DNA from: Symmachiella dynata
GTDB taxonomy: Bacteria; Planctomycetota; Planctomycetia; Planctomycetales; Planctomycetaceae
Length of the DNA stretch: 64,000 nucleotides
Direction of reading: 5' to 3'
Assembly (NCBI RefSeq): GCF_007747995.1
Contig: NZ_CP036276.1
Location: 2,719,001-2,783,000, forward strand
Shown here: positions 1 through 6,897 of the stretch, piece after piece
Position numbering within the stretch: the first letter of the stretch is position 1
Layout: each line of letters opens with the position of its first letter
Position numbers and translations under genes: made by a program
Notes under the pieces: model-generated
What the model saw: only the letters and a program-made list of their open reading frames with translations
What the model was told of the DNA's origin: nothing
Database searches by the model: none

Positions 1-1
1 C

Positions 2-157
2 GACGATAGCGAGTTCACGTTCATTCCGCCGGAAACACCCACTCCCGTCGATCTCACGTCGCTGTACAAAGAACGTATTCGCGCCGCCGAAGAGGCTGCG
101 GCACAACGAAACGCACCCGGCGCGCCGCAACCCATTCAACAACCGCCGCAGAACTAG
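2..157 (+). CDS. C-terminal end of an unidentified protein (truncated by window start)
   Basis: An open frame enters from the left edge and ends at the TAG at 155-157. The 51 visible residues begin DDSEFTFIPPETPTPVDL and end in a Pro/Gln/Ala-rich tail (GAPQPIQQPPQN). A short Lys/Arg/Glu/Ala stretch (YKERIRAAEEAAAQR) looks helical. The tail resembles the low-complexity C-termini of planctomycete exported or membrane proteins, but no family can be named. The next gene is on the opposite strand and convergent. Confidence 0.55.
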   Translation, partial: DDSEFTFIPPETPTPVDLTSLYKERIRAAEEAAAQRNAPGAPQPIQQPPQN

Positions 158-224
158 TGAGATGGTGTCGGTGGGAAGCACTCATCGCTTTCCGACTCCG
201 AGCAGAGCCGTTCAAAAAGCGGCA

Positions 225-878
225 TCACCCAACCGTCAATCCATCGAGATGAAACGCGGCGTTCATCGTGGTGACCACCGTCTCCTGTGGATTGTGGCGG
301 ATAATGTTCACGCCGCAGTTCGCTTGCCGGATCGTGGGAGCCAGTTCCAGCGGAACGCCCAGCAGGGTCGCCAGATAGACGCGATTGACGACGTTGTGAG
401 CCACCACGACGATCGATTCGCCCCGGTGTTTCTCTAACAACCCGTTGAGCACCGGCGTCACCCGGGCTGCGACGTCGCCGTACGACTCGCCTTCCAGATA
501 GCCATGTTTGGCCGGGTTTTCGCGAAAATAGGCATACGCCTCGGCAAAATCCCGCTCGATCGAACCCCAGTCCAACCCTTCCCAGCGGCCCACGTCACAT
601 TCGTTAATGTCCCCGGCTGTCTGCACCGGCAACTGGTGCGGCTTAGCAATGGCCGCCGCCGATTCCTGTGCCCGCAGCATGGGGCTGGCGTAGACTTGTG
701 AGAGAGGAAACTCGCTTAACAACGCGCTACACGCGGCAGCCTGTCGCACACCCAATTTGCTCAGCGGCCCGTTAATCCCTTGCCCTTGCAAGATATAAGG
801 CTGCTGCAAATTGGCATCCGTCGCGCCGTGTCGTACCAAAAACAAATAGGTCGTGTCCGAGGGGGGAAGAGTTTTCAT
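225..878 (-). CDS. Histidine phosphatase family protein (phosphoglycerate mutase-like)
   Basis: The 217-residue protein has the histidine phosphatase layout. The catalytic RHG motif lies near the N-terminus (LVRHGATDAN, about residues 15-24), a substrate-pocket segment follows (ASPMLRAQESA), and the second catalytic His is in VVAHNVVNRV near residue 160. The family removes phosphate through a phosphohistidine intermediate; members include cofactor-dependent phosphoglycerate mutase, alpha-ribazole phosphatase and broad-specificity phosphatases. The sequence does not decide the substrate. No cobalamin or glycolysis genes are nearby. It is convergent with the fragment at the window start and transcribed alone. 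Confidence 0.88.
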   Translation of the reverse strand: MKTLPPSDTTYLFLVRHGATDANLQQPYILQGQGINGPLSKLGVRQAAACSALLSEFPLSQVYASPMLRAQESAAAIAKPHQLPVQTAGDINECDVGRWEGLDWGSIERDFAEAYAYFRENPAKHGYLEGESYGDVAARVTPVLNGLLEKHRGESIVVVAHNVVNRVYLATLLGVPLELAPTIRQANCGVNIIRHNPQETVVTTMNAAFHLDGLTVG

Positions 879-1046
879 CGATGAAATGATGGAGAATCCA
901 TTCTGGGAGTAGGCTTGGGGCTTGAGGGGACTGGCTTGAGTGTTGGCAGGGGGACGCAGTGTGAAGTGGGGACGTCTAGTGTGGCTTGAAAGATAGGCAG
1001 GAGCGTTGATGAACCATCCGGTCCCTCTTTCTGCTCACGCCTGTCC

Positions 1047-1070
1047 CCTCACGCCTCACGCCTCACGCCT
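1047..1070. repeat. Short 7-bp tandem repeat
   Basis: The unit CTCACGC is present three times in tandem at 1048-1068, directly beside the stop codon of the M50 protease gene. Similar CTCAAGC/CTCACGC-type runs recur at about 31330-31370 and 39720-39760. They look like a local low-complexity theme of intergenic DNA in this genome. Confidence 0.6.
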
Positions 1071-1782
1071 ATTGAAGCAACGCTTGCACGTCGCCATAGG
1101 TTGCGTAAACCATCAAACCGAGGATCAGCACAATGCCCGCAATCGTCAAGCGTTCGTGCAACCATAGCAACCGACGGTCGATCGATTCGAGCAGATACAT
1201 CATAATCTTGCCGCCATCCAGCGGAGGCATCGGCAGCATGTTGAAGACAGCCAGACTAATGCTCAACGCGTTCAGGAATTTCAGCATCCCGATAAATCCA
1301 CCGGAGACAATTTTGTCCCCCACAGCCACGATGCCCACGACGCCAGATACTTCACCGGCACCTGTGAACAATCCCCCGATAGCGGCGATCATCGCCATGA
1401 TCATATTGCCGATCTGCACGACCGGTTCGACTGAGATGGCCGACAGGCTCAACCCGCCCTGCAAGACGTTGTAGATCGCCAAGCAGACAAATGAGAGCAG
1501 GATATTGGCGACCGGACCGCCAAAGGCAAAGATCAAACGTCGCGACACGGGAATCTTCACAAACTCGTCGTGATCTTCCACCGCCGGCAGGACATAGCCT
1601 CCCAGCGGAATCGCAGACAGCCAATAGTCGGTCTCGCCCCGCCGCCAGCCCCAAACCTTGGGGCCGATCCCTACGGAAAACCGGGTGACCGGAATCTTGG
1701 TCCACCAAGCGGCGACCAAATGGCCCATCTCATGAATTAAAATCGCCAGTCCGATCAACAAGGCGCTAACAATATATCCCAT
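1069..1782 (-). CDS. Site-2 protease family (M50) membrane metalloprotease
   Basis: The 237-residue multi-pass membrane protein carries the M50 zinc motif HEMGH in the first transmembrane segment (LIHEMGHLVAAW, about residues 16-27). The second metal-ligand motif is in PMPPLDGGKIMMYLLE near residue 190. The hallmark order of HExxH, a central membrane region and LDG is intact. It lacks the periplasmic PDZ insertion of RseP, so it is the compact type. M50 proteases cut transmembrane segments of anti-sigma factors or signal peptides. No anti-sigma or sigma gene adjoins, so the substrate is unknown. Confidence 0.88.
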   Translation of the reverse strand: MGYIVSALLIGLAILIHEMGHLVAAWWTKIPVTRFSVGIGPKVWGWRRGETDYWLSAIPLGGYVLPAVEDHDEFVKIPVSRRLIFAFGGPVANILLSFVCLAIYNVLQGGLSLSAISVEPVVQIGNMIMAMIAAIGGLFTGAGEVSGVVGIVAVGDKIVSGGFIGMLKFLNALSISLAVFNMLPMPPLDGGKIMMYLLESIDRRLLWLHERLTIAGIVLILGLMVYATYGDVQALLQ

Positions 1783-2138
1783 CTCACAACTCCTAAACGA
1801 GTTTCAAAACCTGGTTGCGCTTGTTCCGGAAACTTACACATCAGTATCAGCGGCACGCGTCAGAGGGTTTTGAAACAACCTGTAGCGAGTATTTTGTCAA
1901 TTTGATCCTCAATTATCACGCGCGGCCGATGCATGTAAAGGCGGGTTCATTGAATTCGGGATGAAGAGGGGTGTTGATTTCTCGAAACAAACCGGCGCAA
2001 ACGTTGCCTTACGAAACCATTGCGGCAAGTTGCCTCTCGAGATTCCATCACTTACCAACAAATGCCCTCTTGGCGACCTATCTCTGGATACTGTACAATT
2101 GATTTGTTGTCCTTGGCGAAGATCATGTAGGGGATCGA
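1783..2138. other. Intergenic region between divergent genes
   Basis: This 356-bp gap separates the leftward M50 gene from the rightward toxin-antitoxin genes, so it should hold promoters for both. The one structure seen is a perfect 10-bp inverted repeat, GTTTCAAAAC at 1801-1810 and GTTTTGAAAC at 1867-1876, close to the M50 start. It could be an operator or a chance match. No convincing coding sequence was found. Confidence 0.4.
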
Positions 2139-2351
2139 ATGTCACAAACACCGAATGAATTGTTAGATGCAATTTTGAAATTGTCCGAGCCGGAGCGACT
2201 AAAGATCGTCGAAAGGCTGATGGACGATATCTCCGAGGACGCACCCGGTCTCTCTTCGGACGATCCCGAGTTTACCGACGAACTCCGCCGTCGTTCCGGC
2301 GACTGGAATCGCGCCAAATCATGGGAGCATGTCCGGGAACAGCTTCGGTAA
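2139..2351 (+). CDS. Putative addiction-module antitoxin
   Basis: The 70-residue protein begins MSQTPNELLDAILKLSEPERLKIVERLMDDI and is strongly charged and helical. This is the style of small 'addiction module component' antitoxins that pair with RelE/ParE toxins: an N-terminal helix with LSxxERLxIxExL, then an acidic linker ending in a basic tail. The stop lies 5 bp before the ATG of a ParE/RelE-like reading frame, the usual tight order. The antitoxin is intact, while the adjoining toxin has an early stop codon. Confidence 0.75.
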   Translation: MSQTPNELLDAILKLSEPERLKIVERLMDDISEDAPGLSSDDPEFTDELRRRSGDWNRAKSWEHVREQLR

Positions 2352-2356
2352 ACGTT

Positions 2357-2650
2357 ATGGTCGTCTAATTTCATCGCGACGCAGAGCGAGAGCTACGTGA
2401 GGTATGGGACTGGTATTCCCAACGCGATTCCGCAGTGGCAACACGATTCCTTCGCGCAGTGGACAACGCCGTCGAACGCATCAGGTCCAACCCACCTTCT
2501 CATCCGATCGAATTTGACGAATTTCGGTGGGTACGCGTACGGCAATTTCCGTTTCGATTGATCTTCGAACAGCCGGATGAGGATCGAGTATTGGTTTTGG
2601 CAGTCGCTCATTCCAGCCGTGAACCGGAATACTGGCAGGATCGCATTTAA
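2357..2650 (+). pseudogene. RelE/ParE-type toxin with a nonsense codon at codon 4
   Basis: The frame starts ATG GTC GTC TAA at 2357-2368 and then continues without a stop to 2650. It reads FHRDAERELREVWDWYSQRD followed by a ParE/RelE body with RVRQFPFRLIF and a C-terminal HSSREPEYWQDR. The family normally begins with a short beta strand such as MxVxFHPxAExEL, so the lost residue is most simply Glu (GAA to TAA). A GTG at 2435 could start a shortened product, but that would remove the first strand and most of helix 1 and has no visible ribosome site. Most likely an inactivated toxin beside a still-intact antitoxin. Confidence 0.75.
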
Positions 2651-2926
2651 TTTGCTCGATGGCAGTCTGCGATGTCGCTTTGATTATCTTGTCGTCAGAA
2701 GAAAACCCGCCGGGTGCCACGACTGGCTTGTCCAGCAGTCTGTTTCCATCGCACAGTTTGCATCTGTCTGAACAAACCACAACGCGCGGTTTCGGCCCTC
2801 CCCGCAAAACCCATCGCGTTTGATTGGCGTTTGCCTGCCAAACCGTTATCGTGAAGCCGTTGTCCTAGCATTTTTAGCGGCAACATCCAAGATTTTCATC
2901 ACTCACGACGCGAGAGGAAATAGACC

Positions 2927-4054
2927 ATGGGTCGGCAACAGGTGAACGTCGCGATTATCGGCATGGGCTTTGGGGCGGAGTTTATCCCGATTTATCAACG
3001 CCATCCGCAGGCCAATATGTACGCAATCTGTCAACGGTCCGAGGCAAAGCTCAACGAAATTGGCGACGCTTTTGGGATCGAAAAACGCTATACCAACTAC
3101 GACGACGTCCTCGCCGATCCGGACGTCGATTTCGTGCACATCAACACACCGATCCCCGACCACGCACGGCAATCGATCGCCGCCCTCAAAGCGGGCAAGC
3201 ATGTCATGTGCACGGTGCCCATGGCGACCAGCATCGCCGAGTGCGAGGAAATCGTCAATCTGGTGAAAGAGACCGGCCTGAAATATATGATGGCCGAAAC
3301 TGTGGTCTATGCCCGCGAATTTCTCTTCGCCAAGGAACTCTACGAAAAGGGCGAGTTGGGCAAAGTGCAATTCCTGCAGGCCAGCCATGTGCAGGACATG
3401 GACGGCTGGCCCGACTATTGGCCCGGATTACCCCCCATGCACTACGCCACCCACTGCGTCGGTCCCTGTATGGCACTGACCCGCGACGAGGCGGAATACG
3501 TCTCCTGTTTCGGATCGGGCACGATTCGCGAAGAGTTGATCCCGAAATACAACTCTCCCTTCGCTGTGGAAACCACGCACATCAAGTTCCGCAATTCGGA
3601 CCTGACCGCCAGAATTCACCGTTCACTATTCGACGTCGCCCGCCAATACCGCGAAAGCTTCGATGTGTACGGGACCAAGCAAGCTTTCGAATGGCCATTG
3701 ATCGAAGGCGAAGACCCGGTACTGCACACCGCTAAAAAACCAGAGCCGGAAATCCCCGAGCGGGTCAAGGTCCCCGACTACGCGCATCTCTTGCCGGAAG
3801 AAATCCAACCCTTCACCACCGGCGGTGTCTATGATGCGGATGATCACCAACACCTCTCCTTCACACAAGGAGCCGGCCACGGCGGATCGCATCCGCATTT
3901 GGCCCACGAATTCATCTCCGCCCTGATCGAAGACCGCGACCCGTATCCCAATGCCGTACAATCAGCCAACTGGACCTGCGTCGGCATCTGCGCCCACGAA
4001 TCCGCCCTCAAGGGCGGAGAAATCGTCCGCCTGCCGGAATTCACGCTGTCTTAG
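2927..4054 (+). CDS. Gfo/Idh/MocA family oxidoreductase (catalytic Lys motif altered)
   Basis: This is a 375-residue protein with an N-terminal Rossmann domain (VAIIGMGFGAEFIPIY, residues 8-23) and the family's second domain. The conserved EKP segment, which normally supplies the catalytic lysine, reads CTVP here (HVMCTVPMATS), so the lysine is replaced by valine. The rest of the fold is well kept, including MMAETVVYAREF and the C-terminal GGSHPHLAHEF region. Planctomycetes carry many such proteins for sugar or inositol-type substrates; the substrate here is unknown. It lies upstream of a second family member but is separated from it by a foldback repeat. Confidence 0.9.
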   Translation: MGRQQVNVAIIGMGFGAEFIPIYQRHPQANMYAICQRSEAKLNEIGDAFGIEKRYTNYDDVLADPDVDFVHINTPIPDHARQSIAALKAGKHVMCTVPMATSIAECEEIVNLVKETGLKYMMAETVVYAREFLFAKELYEKGELGKVQFLQASHVQDMDGWPDYWPGLPPMHYATHCVGPCMALTRDEAEYVSCFGSGTIREELIPKYNSPFAVETTHIKFRNSDLTARIHRSLFDVARQYRESFDVYGTKQAFEWPLIEGEDPVLHTAKKPEPEIPERVKVPDYAHLLPEEIQPFTTGGVYDADDHQHLSFTQGAGHGGSHPHLAHEFISALIEDRDPYPNAVQSANWTCVGICAHESALKGGEIVRLPEFTLS

Positions 4055-4078
4055 TTACGCGGTGTGAGGTTTATTAAG

Positions 4079-4307
4079 CCACAGATTGAACACAGATTGA
4101 ACACAGATCTAAAAAAATAACTGGTTCCCAAACTCTGTTTGGAACCCATTTTCCCGAAGCTCTGCTTCGGATCGTTGAACTTGTATGGGCCTCGCGTTTG
4201 GAATGCGAAGCAGAGCTTCGCTGAGGGCGTTCCCAAACAGAGTTTGGGAACGAGGGAAGCTCGTCTACTCTTTGAAAATCTGTGTTTGATCCGTGTTCAA
4301 TCTGTGG
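4079..4307. repeat. Large foldback (palindromic) intergenic element
   Basis: The outer arms are CCACAGATTGAACACAG at 4079 and its near inverse TGTTCAATCTGTGG ending at 4307. Inside are nested inverted blocks: TTCCCAAACTCTGTTTGG near 4125 against CCCAAACAGAGTTTGGGAA near 4231, and CGAAGCTCTGCTTCG near 4155 against GCGAAGCAGAGCTTCGC near 4206. The whole 229 bp can fold on itself. It carries no convincing gene and resembles a MITE or REP-like unit between two co-oriented genes. A partial outer arm recurs at 6880-6898 just before the dehydrogenase gene. Confidence 0.75.
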
Positions 4308-4353
4308 CAAAGAATCCTAACCAACCTAACTAACAACTCCCACGGAACACCTC

Positions 4354-5382
4354 ATGACCGCCGTTCGATTTGCCGTTGCCGGGTTGAAGCACTTTCATAT
4401 TTTGACGTTCGTCAACGGCATGCGTGCTTTGCCCGATGCTCAGTTCGTTGGGTTTTATGATGACGACCCAAAACTGCGCGACCAATACAGCCAAGAGTTC
4501 GGCGTGCCCGCGTTTGCCTCGGTAGGTGAGTTGGTCGAGGCGACTGAACCGGAGGTCGTTGGGGTTGCTGTCGAAAACAGCAAAAAGGGAGCGGTGATTA
4601 GCGAATTGGCTGAGCGTGGCTGTCACGTCCTGGTCGATAAACCGTTGGTCACCAGCTTCGCGGATCTCGACGACGTCGAAGCGGCGCATGTCAAAACCGG
4701 TATGCAGATCGGTCTGATGCTGATGGAGCGTTACAACGGACCGACGCGGGCGGTGCGGGAGTTACTGCAGTCCGGCAAGTTGGGCCGGATGGTCAATTTC
4801 ACCGGCCTGGCGCCGCACAAACTCAAACCGGCTGGGCGTCCGGAATGGATGTTTGATGCCGAACTCTATGGCGGCGTGTTGAATGACCTCTGCATTCACA
4901 ACATCGATCTGAGCCGTTGGATGTGGGATGAGGAACCGGTCGCTGTGACCGCCGCCGAAGGTTGTTTACGATTCACGCAGTACGACCGGTTCACCGACCA
5001 TGCGGAGGTCTTCTTAGAATTCGCCGACAGTTCAACAGCCATGCTCCGCGCCGACTGGCTCACCCCCGAGGGCTTTCCTGCGCACGGCGACGGCCGACAG
5101 TTTTTTGAATGCACTGAAGGAACCCTCGAAATCCTGGCTGCGCCCGACATCCATCGTTTGGGAGAAGGCACCATCCACTACGACGCTTGGGACGCCGAGC
5201 GGACCCAATTGGCCCCCGCGCCGCCGGAAAAATCCGCCTTCGCCGATTTCGTCGCCCTCTGCCGCGGCGCTCAGCAGGCGGAGTTATTCCCAGAAGACGG
5301 TTTCCGCTCCACCCGCATCACCCTCTACGCCCGCGAAGCAGCACGCACGGGGACGAAGATTGACCTGCGTGATAAACTGTAG
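4354..5382 (+). CDS. Gfo/Idh/MocA family oxidoreductase
   Basis: The 342-residue protein has an N-terminal nucleotide-binding segment (VRFAVAGLKHFHILTFV) and an EKP-like motif in the form VDKPLVT, which keeps the catalytic lysine. A GGGVxxDLxxH-type segment follows, seen as YGGVLNDLCIHNIDLSRWMW near residues 170-190. The family uses NAD(P) to oxidise or reduce sugars and cyclitols, or to cleave glycosides by a redox route. Unlike its upstream relative, the catalytic lysine is present. Substrate unknown. Confidence 0.88.
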   Translation: MTAVRFAVAGLKHFHILTFVNGMRALPDAQFVGFYDDDPKLRDQYSQEFGVPAFASVGELVEATEPEVVGVAVENSKKGAVISELAERGCHVLVDKPLVTSFADLDDVEAAHVKTGMQIGLMLMERYNGPTRAVRELLQSGKLGRMVNFTGLAPHKLKPAGRPEWMFDAELYGGVLNDLCIHNIDLSRWMWDEEPVAVTAAEGCLRFTQYDRFTDHAEVFLEFADSSTAMLRADWLTPEGFPAHGDGRQFFECTEGTLEILAAPDIHRLGEGTIHYDAWDAERTQLAPAPPEKSAFADFVALCRGAQQAELFPEDGFRSTRITLYAREAARTGTKIDLRDKL

Positions 5383-5422
5383 TGTGGAAGAGCATTAATT
5401 CCTGAAGTAAGGATTTCATCTC

Positions 5423-6010
5423 GTGACAAGCGCGCCAAATGTCATCGTGGTGGCCGGTCCCAACGGCGCCGGAAAATCTACGGCGGCGCCGGCACTGTTG
5501 CGGGATTACATGGAGGTAACGGAATTCGTAAATGCCGACGTCATTGCGCAGGGGCTTTCGGCATTTCATTCAGAAGGAGTTGCCATAGAGGCCGGGCGCG
5601 TTATGTTGCGCCGATTGGATGAGCTTACCAGGGAGCGTCGTGATTTCGCCTTTGAAACCACTTTAGCATCAAGGTCGCTGAAGCGGCGTCTCATGCAATT
5701 GTCGAGAGATGGTTACAGAATCCATCTGATTTTCTTGTGGCTGCCTACGCCGGAAATGGCAATTGCGAGAGTATTATCTCGGGTTCAACAAGGCGGGCAT
5801 GACATTCCCGAAGAGACGATTCGACGTCGGTATTTCTCTGGTTTGAATAACTTTATGAATTTGTACCTTCCTATTGTCGACTCATGGACAATGTTGGATA
5901 ATACACTGCTAAACAAACCCGCCCTGATTGCATTTCAGAATCCCCATGGTCCGACGGTCATCAAAAATGAAACCGTCTGGAACTATTTGGTGGAGCGATT
6001 CCAGTCATGA
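5423..6010 (+). CDS. Zeta toxin-like P-loop kinase
   Basis: The GTG start at 5423 is preceded by AAGTAAGGA. The 195-residue product opens with a strand and a Walker A motif (VVAGPNGAGKST, residues 9-20). It continues with VNADVIAQGLSAF and FAFETTLASRSL, the substrate and phosphate-transfer region of zeta-type kinases, and IHLIFLWLPTPEMAIARV. Zeta toxins phosphorylate UDP-N-acetylglucosamine; this chromosomal subgroup (predicted ABC-type ATPase, COG4185-like) is less studied. Its stop overlaps the start of the next small gene by 4 bp (ATGA), so the two are translationally coupled. Toxin, housekeeping or sugar-kinase roles are all possible. Confidence 0.8.
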   Translation: MTSAPNVIVVAGPNGAGKSTAAPALLRDYMEVTEFVNADVIAQGLSAFHSEGVAIEAGRVMLRRLDELTRERRDFAFETTLASRSLKRRLMQLSRDGYRIHLIFLWLPTPEMAIARVLSRVQQGGHDIPEETIRRRYFSGLNNFMNLYLPIVDSWTMLDNTLLNKPALIAFQNPHGPTVIKNETVWNYLVERFQS

Positions 6011-6213
6011 TTGATGATGCGAGAAGTCGATCTGAAAAACATGCGGAGATTTCCGCACGCGCACAGGACGCCGCGAAAATCGAACAAGTCCTCAACGAAG
6101 TTGCCCGCAAGACCGTTCAGGAACACGCCCGTGCGGGGCGGAAGATTCCCGTCTGGCGCGATGGGCAAGTCGTCTGGATTCTGCCGGAGATCGAAGACGA
6201 CGGCGAGAAGTGA
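6007..6213 (+). CDS. Small partner protein of the zeta-like kinase
   Basis: The 68-residue protein starts at the ATGA overlap with the zeta-like kinase gene. Its N-terminus is helical and charged (SEKHAEISARAQDAAKIEQVLNE), followed by a short C-terminal strand segment (RKIPVWRDGQVVWILPEIE). In classical epsilon-zeta loci the antitoxin gene comes first; here the small gene is downstream, as in several chromosomal COG4185-type pairs. Antitoxin function is inferred from coupling and size only. Confidence 0.65.
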   Translation: MIDDARSRSEKHAEISARAQDAAKIEQVLNEVARKTVQEHARAGRKIPVWRDGQVVWILPEIEDDGEK

Positions 6214-6221
6214 GCGGCGGT

Positions 6222-6716
6222 TTACACAATTTTCGTCCGTCGATGCGCGCGGCTGGGCCAGTTGATGACCAGGGCGGCGATCACGACCACGACCACAATG
6301 GTGGAATTGCCGTGTTTCGAGGCTTCATGCAACGAGCGAAACGCACCATCGAGTGTCCGGTCCGTCATCATTTTTTCTAGCGGGCGATACACCAAAAAGT
6401 AATCCGCAATCGCTCCCGCCAGCGCGAGTGCCACCAAGCCCAGTCCCAACCAGCTGCGGATCGTTCCCAGTTCACCATGCTTGCGGGCGAAGAAACCGGC
6501 TACCAGCGCGGTTCCCAGTAGTCCGAATTCCAACACGTAATAGTAGGGAAAGCGGATCAGCGACAGTTGCATCCGTAGCTCCGAATCAACCTCCGGTGAC
6601 CGGGTCAGTCCGACCGTGATCAACACAAACAACGCAGCTGCCCCCGCCCATGCAGCGGGACACAGCCGGAATAACATCAAACAAAATCCCCACATCGTCG
6701 TCACCTTTCCGGTCAC
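6222..6716 (-). CDS. Four-helix membrane protein, DUF4149-like
   Basis: The 164-residue protein has about four predicted transmembrane segments: CLMLFRLCPAAWAGAAALFVLI, YYYVLEFGLLGTALVAGFFA, LGLGLVALALAGAIADYFLVY and IVVVVVIAALVINW. A cytosolic or periplasmic loop holds FRSLHEASKHGNS, reminiscent of the LHxxS loop in DUF4149 proteins. No catalytic motif was seen and the function is unknown. It is convergent with the zeta-like pair, only 8 bp away, and divergent from the dehydrogenase gene. Confidence 0.65.
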   Translation of the reverse strand: MTGKVTTMWGFCLMLFRLCPAAWAGAAALFVLITVGLTRSPEVDSELRMQLSLIRFPYYYVLEFGLLGTALVAGFFARKHGELGTIRSWLGLGLVALALAGAIADYFLVYRPLEKMMTDRTLDGAFRSLHEASKHGNSTIVVVVVIAALVINWPSRAHRRTKIV

Positions 6717-6897
6717 AAATCTCGTCTCGCCAACCGCTGGGCTTTGCCATTCTCCGCATCGGCGGCGATAATGGAAATCCGCCGACGGTGTTACTCAAGC
6801 CAGTGGTAACAGTGTACACGATTGTTGCCGAGGGATGCGATCGTTGGTTGGTGCTACGCAATTATTTCGCCATAGATAAAATACAGATCGAACACAG

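Noticed and set aside
4139-4333. Short frames in the 4079-4307 foldback element
   Set aside because: Both strands give frames with the same repeated words because the DNA is palindromic. They are repeat artefacts.
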